Made by a program: the position numbers and the translations under genes. 64,000 bases of DNA from the NCBI GenBank assembly GCA_013415235.1, contig JACBYF010000002.1, positions 1 to 64,000 on the forward strand, given 5' to 3'. The notes beneath the pieces are model-generated. The model saw nothing but the letters and a program-made list of their open reading frames with translations. It did not search any database and had not been told where the DNA came from. This DNA is from Gemelliphila palaticanis. Lineage in GTDB: Bacteria; Bacillota; Bacilli; Staphylococcales; Gemellaceae. Shown one piece after another: positions 60,181 through 64,000 of this stretch; positions within the stretch are counted from its first letter, which is position 1; the number at the start of each line of letters is the position of its first letter.

Positions 60181-60783
60181 TTAATTATTTTTTACAGATT
60201 TCAATGTATAATATCCCTTGTTTTTTGAAACTACATCAACATTACCGTAAATTTCAAATATTAATTTTTTCAGACTAGCCATTCCCTGTTTCTTTTGAAT
60301 AACTACCCATAATTCTCCACCTATAATAAGTTTATCAAAAGAATCTGTTATCATCTTATGAACTACTTTTTTACCTGCTCTTATAGGTGGATTAGTTATA
60401 ATAAAATCAAAATTAGTTTCTATTTTATCTAAGCCATTGTTCTCTTTCAAATAAATACTACTATTAATATTATTTAACTTTATATTATCTTCTGATAATT
60501 CTAAAGCTCTATTATTTACATCTATCATAGTAAATTTAAAATTAGGGTACTTTTTAGATAAGTAGACTGTAACAACCCCATAACCACAGCCAAGATCACA
60601 AACATGAGCACCATCTTTATCAGTGGAAAATACTTCCAATAAAGATTTTGTACCAAAATCTACTCCACCTTTAGAAAAGACTCCATTATCTGTATAAAAA
60701 AGATACTTATCATTAGATATGTAAGACTCTATAATTTTTTTATCACTAACTATATCTGGATTACTAGTATAATAATGTTGCAT
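60181..60783 (-). CDS. RsmC/YbxB-like rRNA guanine methyltransferase
   Basis: SAM-dependent methyltransferase of the type that modifies 16S rRNA G1207 (family assignment). Motif I VCDLGCGYG, catalytic ITNPPIRAGK. Start at 60783 (MQHYYTSNPD), just after GGGAGG; upstream in-frame codons fall inside the rplL terminator. 200 residues. Position between rplL and rpoB matches ybxB of Bacillus. Confidence 0.9.
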   Translation of the reverse strand: MQHYYTSNPDIVSDKKIIESYISNDKYLFYTDNGVFSKGGVDFGTKSLLEVFSTDKDGAHVCDLGCGYGVVTVYLSKKYPNFKFTMIDVNNRALELSEDNIKLNNINSSIYLKENNGLDKIETNFDFIITNPPIRAGKKVVHKMITDSFDKLIIGGELWVVIQKKQGMASLKKLIFEIYGNVDVVSKNKGYYTLKSVKNN

Positions 60784-60810
60784 ATATCCTCCCATAATAG
60801 CTATAAAAAA

Positions 60811-60848
60811 AGTATACCTCAATTAAGCTAAGCTAATTGAGATATACT
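60811..60848 (-). terminator. Terminator after rplJL
   Basis: Stem AGTATATCTCAATTAGC paired with its imperfect complement, followed on the minus strand by seven Ts. Probably partial, as ybxB and rpoBC lie downstream. Confidence 0.85.
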
Positions 60849-60926
60849 AATTGTTATTATCATCTTTTTTGTATACTTATAAAAGTATAAGTTATTTTAC
60901 ATCTATCTAATTAGTTAAAATTTTAA

Positions 60927-61289
60927 TTATTTAACTTCTACAGAAGCTCCAACTTCTTCAAGTTTAGCTTTGATTTCTTCAGCTTCTTCTTTAGAAACTC
61001 CTTCTTTAAGTGTAGCTGGTGCTCCATCTACTTTTTCTTTAGCTTCTTTTAATCCGTCTCCAGTTATTTCACGAACAACTTTGATAACTTTGATTTTTTG
61101 ATCTCCTGCAGATGCTAATACTACATCAAATTCAGTTTTTTCTTCAGCAGCAGCTGCTCCAGCTCCACCTACTACAGCTACAGGCGCAGCAGCAGTTACT
61201 CCGAATTCTTCTTCAATTGCTTTTACTAAGTCGTTTAATTCTAAAACTGACATAGCTTTGATTGCTTCTAAAATTTGCTCTTTAGTCAT
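60927..61289 (-). CDS. rplL: 50S ribosomal protein L7/L12
   Basis: Stalk protein that recruits translation GTPases. 120 residues with the N-terminal dimerisation helix, Ala-rich hinge ([18 protein letters not shown]), and globular domain [20 protein letters not shown]. Follows rplJ by 44 bp. Confidence 0.98.
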   Translation of the reverse strand: MTKEQILEAIKAMSVLELNDLVKAIEEEFGVTAAAPVAVVGGAGAAAAEEKTEFDVVLASAGDQKIKVIKVVREITGDGLKEAKEKVDGAPATLKEGVSKEEAEEIKAKLEEVGASVEVK

Positions 61290-61333
61290 TATAATTTTCC
61301 TCCAAAATATTTATATAATTATTGTTTATTAAA

Positions 61334-61834
61334 TTAAGCTTCTTGTTCAGCTTTTTGTTCCGCTACAGCTTTAACTGCTAATGCAGTATTTCTCATAGGT
61401 GCTGTTAATACAGAAAGTAACATAGAAAGTAATCCTTCTTTGTTTGGTAATGTTGCGATCGCTTTTACTTCTTCTAAGCTAGCTACTTTACCTTCGATAA
61501 CCCCTGCTTTTAACTCAAGGTTTTCATGAGTTTTTGCGAAGTCATTTAATACTCTTGCTGGTGCTACAACATCTTCAATTGAAAAAGCAATAGCATTAGG
61601 TCCTGTTAGAACTTCATCTAAACCTTCAATACCAGCTTGCTCCATAGCACGACGTACTAATGAGTTTTTGTAAACTTTGAATGTTAATCCTTCGTTACGC
61701 ATGTTATTACGTAATTCTGTAACTTCAGCTACGTTTAATCCACGGTAATCTGCAATAACGATTGATGAACTTGCTTTAATTTCTTCAGCAATTTGGTTTA
61801 CAAGTTCTTGTTTTTTCTCAATAGCTTTTGACAT
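61334..61834 (-). CDS. rplJ: 50S ribosomal protein L10
   Basis: Anchor of the L12 stalk and repressor of its own operon by binding the leader. 166 residues, [19 protein letters not shown] near residue 30 and LKAGVIEGK, with an Ala-rich C-terminal helix for L12 dimers. AGGAGG upstream of ATG. Confidence 0.97.
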   Translation of the reverse strand: MSKAIEKKQELVNQIAEEIKASSSIVIADYRGLNVAEVTELRNNMRNEGLTFKVYKNSLVRRAMEQAGIEGLDEVLTGPNAIAFSIEDVVAPARVLNDFAKTHENLELKAGVIEGKVASLEEVKAIATLPNKEGLLSMLLSVLTAPMRNTALAVKAVAEQKAEQEA

Positions 61835-62000
61835 TGAAATTCCTCCTAATTAGATTTATCAATCTCAATTGTACCAATAAAATAACCTTTTTGCATGCGA
61901 GAACATACAAAAAGGTAAATAATACTCTTTTCATTATTGTCCTCGGTAGGATTATTAAGGAATATCCCCCCTACTGTCTTAGGTACATTTTTAACTGACT
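61835..62000 (-). promoter_or_regulatory. Ribosomal protein L10 leader
   Basis: Contains the conserved ACCTAAGACAGTAGGGGG and TCCTACCGAGGAC segments of the L10 leader kink-turn region, then a terminator-like stem ACCTTTTTGTATG / CATGCAAAAAGGT (61894-61915) before rplJ. L10-L12 binding controls this operon. Confidence 0.92.
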
Positions 62001-62006
62001 TTTAAT

Positions 62007-62035
62007 AATATACACTATTGAGGATATAATGTCAA
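62007..62035 (-). promoter_or_regulatory. Promoter of rplJL
   Basis: Minus-strand -35 TTGACA (62030-62035) and extended -10 TATATT (62007-62012) with TG just upstream, 17-bp spacer. Confidence 0.85.
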
Positions 62036-62044
62036 TAGTTTTTT

Positions 62045-62575
62045 TTATTTTTCAAATATTTTTTCTAAATTTATGGCTTTGTTTAATATTTCAGTAACTA
62101 CTATACCTATAATCATAACTATAGTTTGTGAAATTAATAAACTTCCGTATATAGATAGAAATACTTCCATAGAAAAAGGAACTTGTGAAGAATTATCACC
62201 AGAAAAAATAGTTATTTCATAAGCGATAATAGGCATACATACTACTAAATATACGATAATATTTAATATGTGACGAAGCAATCTATTTTTAACAAATTTA
62301 AATATAATTACACTTATGTACAAAGCAAGTCCAGTTCCTATAGTTCCAAAAAATACATCTACCAATCCTAGAGGACTAAAAAAGTTAGCTATTGCCACAC
62401 CTAAAGTTATTGGTAACCAAAATAGTTTATTAAATACTATTAGTTGTGCCAATGACTCACTATATCTAAATTGAATCATACCATAAGAAAAACTTATGTT
62501 AGATAATGTTAACACTACATATATCGCTGCTATAAGAGCTTGAACAGTTAGTGTTTTAATTTTGTTTGTTTGCAT
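62045..62575 (-). CDS. queT: QueT-type queuosine precursor transporter
   Basis: Integral membrane S component of an ECF transporter (DUF988/QueT), importing a queuosine precursor. True start MQTNKIKTLTVQALI at 62575, with AAAGGAG five bases upstream; an earlier in-frame start would cross the terminator of the leader. About six membrane segments; RYSESLAQLIVFNKLFWLP and SPLGLVDVFFGTIGTGLAL are the family blocks. Pairs functionally with queH. Confidence 0.88.
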   Translation of the reverse strand: MQTNKIKTLTVQALIAAIYVVLTLSNISFSYGMIQFRYSESLAQLIVFNKLFWLPITLGVAIANFFSPLGLVDVFFGTIGTGLALYISVIIFKFVKNRLLRHILNIIVYLVVCMPIIAYEITIFSGDNSSQVPFSMEVFLSIYGSLLISQTIVMIIGIVVTEILNKAINLEKIFEK

Positions 62576-62600
62576 TTTATCTCCTTTCGTTCGAGAGAAA

Positions 62601-62669
62601 AGAAAAAACATTAGAACGAGAGCTCTAATGTTACTTAGTTTTTTTTAAAGATGGATCTCTCAAACATCT
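62601..62669 (-). promoter_or_regulatory. Probable preQ1-I riboswitch with terminator, upstream of queT
   Basis: The minus strand has P1 AGATG / CATCT around an 11-base loop TTTGAGAGATC, then an A-rich tail ending AAAAACTAAG (62634-62669), the layout of the small preQ1-I aptamer. A terminator follows, ACATTAGA / TCTAATGT with a T-run (62601-62631). The loop differs from the consensus, so the class needs checking. Context (queT) supports the call. Confidence 0.6.
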
Positions 62670-62723
62670 ATATATAATATTTTGAGTTATAATAATAACA
62701 TTTATTGTTATTATAGTCAATAG

Positions 62724-63434
62724 TTATATTATTGGTTTTTTTAAAGGAGTACCTGCTTTTCTAGGGTACTTATTGGGTGTTGTTTTTATTTTTGATATTT
62801 CTAGTATATGTCTTTCTTCACCTTCTATATAAAAAAGGTTATCTTTATTTATTTTACCACCTAGAGTAGTTATAGCTTTTAGAGCTTCTTCTTTTTCTTC
62901 TTCAGATTTTTGAGCTTTAAGACTTAAGAAATGTCCGTTTACTTTTACTAAAGGTAAACAAAATTCAGATAATACATTTAAGCGAGCAACTGCTCTTGCT
63001 GTAACTACATCAAATTTTTCTCTATACTTTTCATTTTGACCAAAATCCTCTGCTCTTGAATGAACAAAATTGTAGTTTTCTAGGCCTAAATCTTCTGCTA
63101 ATAAATTTAAAAATTTTATTCTTTTATTTAGTGAATCTACTATTGTTATTTCTAAATGTGGGTATATTATTTTAAGTGGAATTGAGGGAAACCCTGCTCC
63201 ACTACCTACATCACATAAAGATTCTACGTTATTAAAATCAAAATAAAAAGCTGTACTTATAGAATCATAGAAGTGTTTAGTATAAAAATCATCTTCTTCT
63301 AATATAGCAGTCAAATTTATTCGTTCATTCCAATATTTTACTTGCTTGTAATATCTTTCAAATTGATCTTTTTGTTTTTCAGTTAACTCTATGTTGTTTA
63401 ATTTTAAATTTTCATAAAATTCTATTTTATTCAT
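62724..63434 (-). CDS. rsmG: 16S rRNA (guanine-527-N7) methyltransferase RsmG
   Basis: Methylates G527 in 16S rRNA; loss gives low-level streptomycin resistance (family knowledge). SAM motif [16 protein letters not shown] near residue 70, and VTARAVARL. 236 residues. Starts 1 bp after mnmG, the usual gidA-gidB pairing. Confidence 0.97.
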   Translation of the reverse strand: MNKIEFYENLKLNNIELTEKQKDQFERYYKQVKYWNERINLTAILEEDDFYTKHFYDSISTAFYFDFNNVESLCDVGSGAGFPSIPLKIIYPHLEITIVDSLNKRIKFLNLLAEDLGLENYNFVHSRAEDFGQNEKYREKFDVVTARAVARLNVLSEFCLPLVKVNGHFLSLKAQKSEEEKEEALKAITTLGGKINKDNLFYIEGEERHILEISKIKTTPNKYPRKAGTPLKKPII

Positions 63435-63435
63435 T

Positions 63436-64000
63436 TTAGTATTCCTTATTTTTCAATTGTTCCAAATAAACAAGAAGTATAGATATGTCTGCAGGATTTA
63501 CACCCGATATTCTAGATGCTTGACCGATAGTCATAGGATCAACCTTTTTAAGTTTTTCTCTAGCTTCTAGCGCTAAACTAGGCACCTCATCGTAGTTTAT
63601 ATTTTTAGGTATTCTTTTTTCTTCCATTTTTCTTAATTTTTCTACTTGTTGGATAGATTTTTTTATATATCCCTCATATTTTACTTCTATTTCTATTTGT
63701 TCAATTATGTCATCTGATAATTTTACTTCTTTATTTGCTAAATTCATAATATCTGAATACTGTAACTCTGGACGTCTTAACAAATCAATAGCTAATATTC
63801 CATCTCTTAGTTCAGCAGTATTTAACTGTTTCATTTTTTCTATAACTTCTTTTGTTGGAGTTATTCTAAATGTTTTTAATCTCTCGATTTCATCTTTTAT
63901 AATATCTCGTTTTTCACAGAAGTTTTTATATCTTTCCTCAGTTATTAAACCGTATTTATATGCTTTATCACTTAGTCGCATATCGGCATTGTCATGCCTT
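63436..64000 (-). CDS. mnmG: tRNA uridine-5-carboxymethylaminomethyl enzyme MnmG (GidA), 3' part
   Basis: C-terminal region of MnmG, which with MnmE modifies wobble U34. Visible are [19 protein letters not shown] near the right edge, and the C-terminal helical domain ending [20 protein letters not shown]. Runs off the right edge; the N-terminal FAD domain is outside the window. Confidence 0.96.
   Translation of the reverse strand, partial: RHDNADMRLSDKAYKYGLITEERYKNFCEKRDIIKDEIERLKTFRITPTKEVIEKMKQLNTAELRDGILAIDLLRRPELQYSDIMNLANKEVKLSDDIIEQIEIEVKYEGYIKKSIQQVEKLRKMEEKRIPKNINYDEVPSLALEAREKLKKVDPMTIGQASRISGVNPADISILLVYLEQLKNKEY

Noticed and set aside
60784-60822. Longer N-terminus for the rsmC-like protein
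   Set aside because: The extra codons are inside the rplL terminator and before the GGGAGG site.
62576-62611. Upstream start for queT (MFFLFSRTKGDK)
   Set aside because: These codons cover the leader up to the terminator loop. The ATG at 62575 has a proper AAAGGAG site and matches the transporter N-terminus.
1-64000. CRISPR arrays, tRNA genes, rRNA genes, intact prophage
   Set aside because: No regularly spaced repeats, no cloverleaf-like segments, and no run of phage structural genes were seen on either strand.

Overview
The window is AT-rich chromosomal DNA of a Bacillota species, most likely class Bacilli. Signs of this are CodY, two T-box leaders, L10 and L20 autoregulatory leaders, CtsR operators ahead of clpB, an AUU start on infC, and the gene order rplJ-rplL-(rsmC-like)-rpoB-rpoC-infC-rpmI-rplT. 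The small-genome style (tight operons, TTG/GTG starts, very low GC) and the gene set suggest Gemella or a close relative. The genus is an inference from content, not from a database match. Almost all genes are on the minus strand.

Layout: 1-2.2 kb rpsA (broken by an in-frame stop, running off the left edge), trmD and rimM. 2.2-4.5 kb an ABC importer of the phosphonate type (a fused double permease plus ATPase). 4.6-7.1 kb a nucleoside deoxyribosyltransferase and ptsHI. 7.3-11.4 kb queH, ruvBA, an Asp/Glu racemase, a SAP-like protein and a GNAT acetyltransferase. 11.5-14.1 kb clpB under two CtsR boxes. 14.2-25.8 kb a pseudouridine synthase, hemW, lepA, recX, miaA, mutL, mutS and a RodA/FtsW protein. 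25.9-32.6 kb an M42 aminopeptidase, korAB, rarA and a uracil permease. 32.8-34.8 kb metNI under a T-box. 34.8-39.7 kb folD, plsY, pheT and pheS. 39.7-44.5 kb a wrecked type IIG-like restriction-modification gene. 44.5-44.8 kb a second T-box. 44.8-51.1 kb codY, trmFO, thiI, iscS, a thioesterase-like gene, plsC and cmk. 51.2-62 kb rplT, rpmI, infC, rpoC, rpoB, an rsmC-like gene, rplL and rplJ. 62-64 kb queT behind a probable preQ1 riboswitch, rsmG, and the 3' end of mnmG.

Most of the window is conserved housekeeping: tRNA and rRNA modification (trmD, rimM, miaA, trmFO, thiI/iscS, queH/queT, rsmG/mnmG), DNA repair (ruvAB, recX, mutSL, rarA), translation, transcription, and lipid synthesis. The one accessory locus is 39.7-44.5 kb. 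There an R-M gene sits between a T-box leader and pheST. It carries three frameshifts and one nonsense codon. It is also split exactly inside the SAM-binding motif DPACGSG by a 1.75-kb insertion flanked by 6-bp direct repeats. The insertion carries a BRO-N antirepressor-like gene and a DUF4303-like gene but no recognisable transposase. This insertion, the displaced T-box, and the nonsense codon in rpsA are the main points for follow-up. No CRISPR array, tRNA, rRNA or intact prophage was seen.
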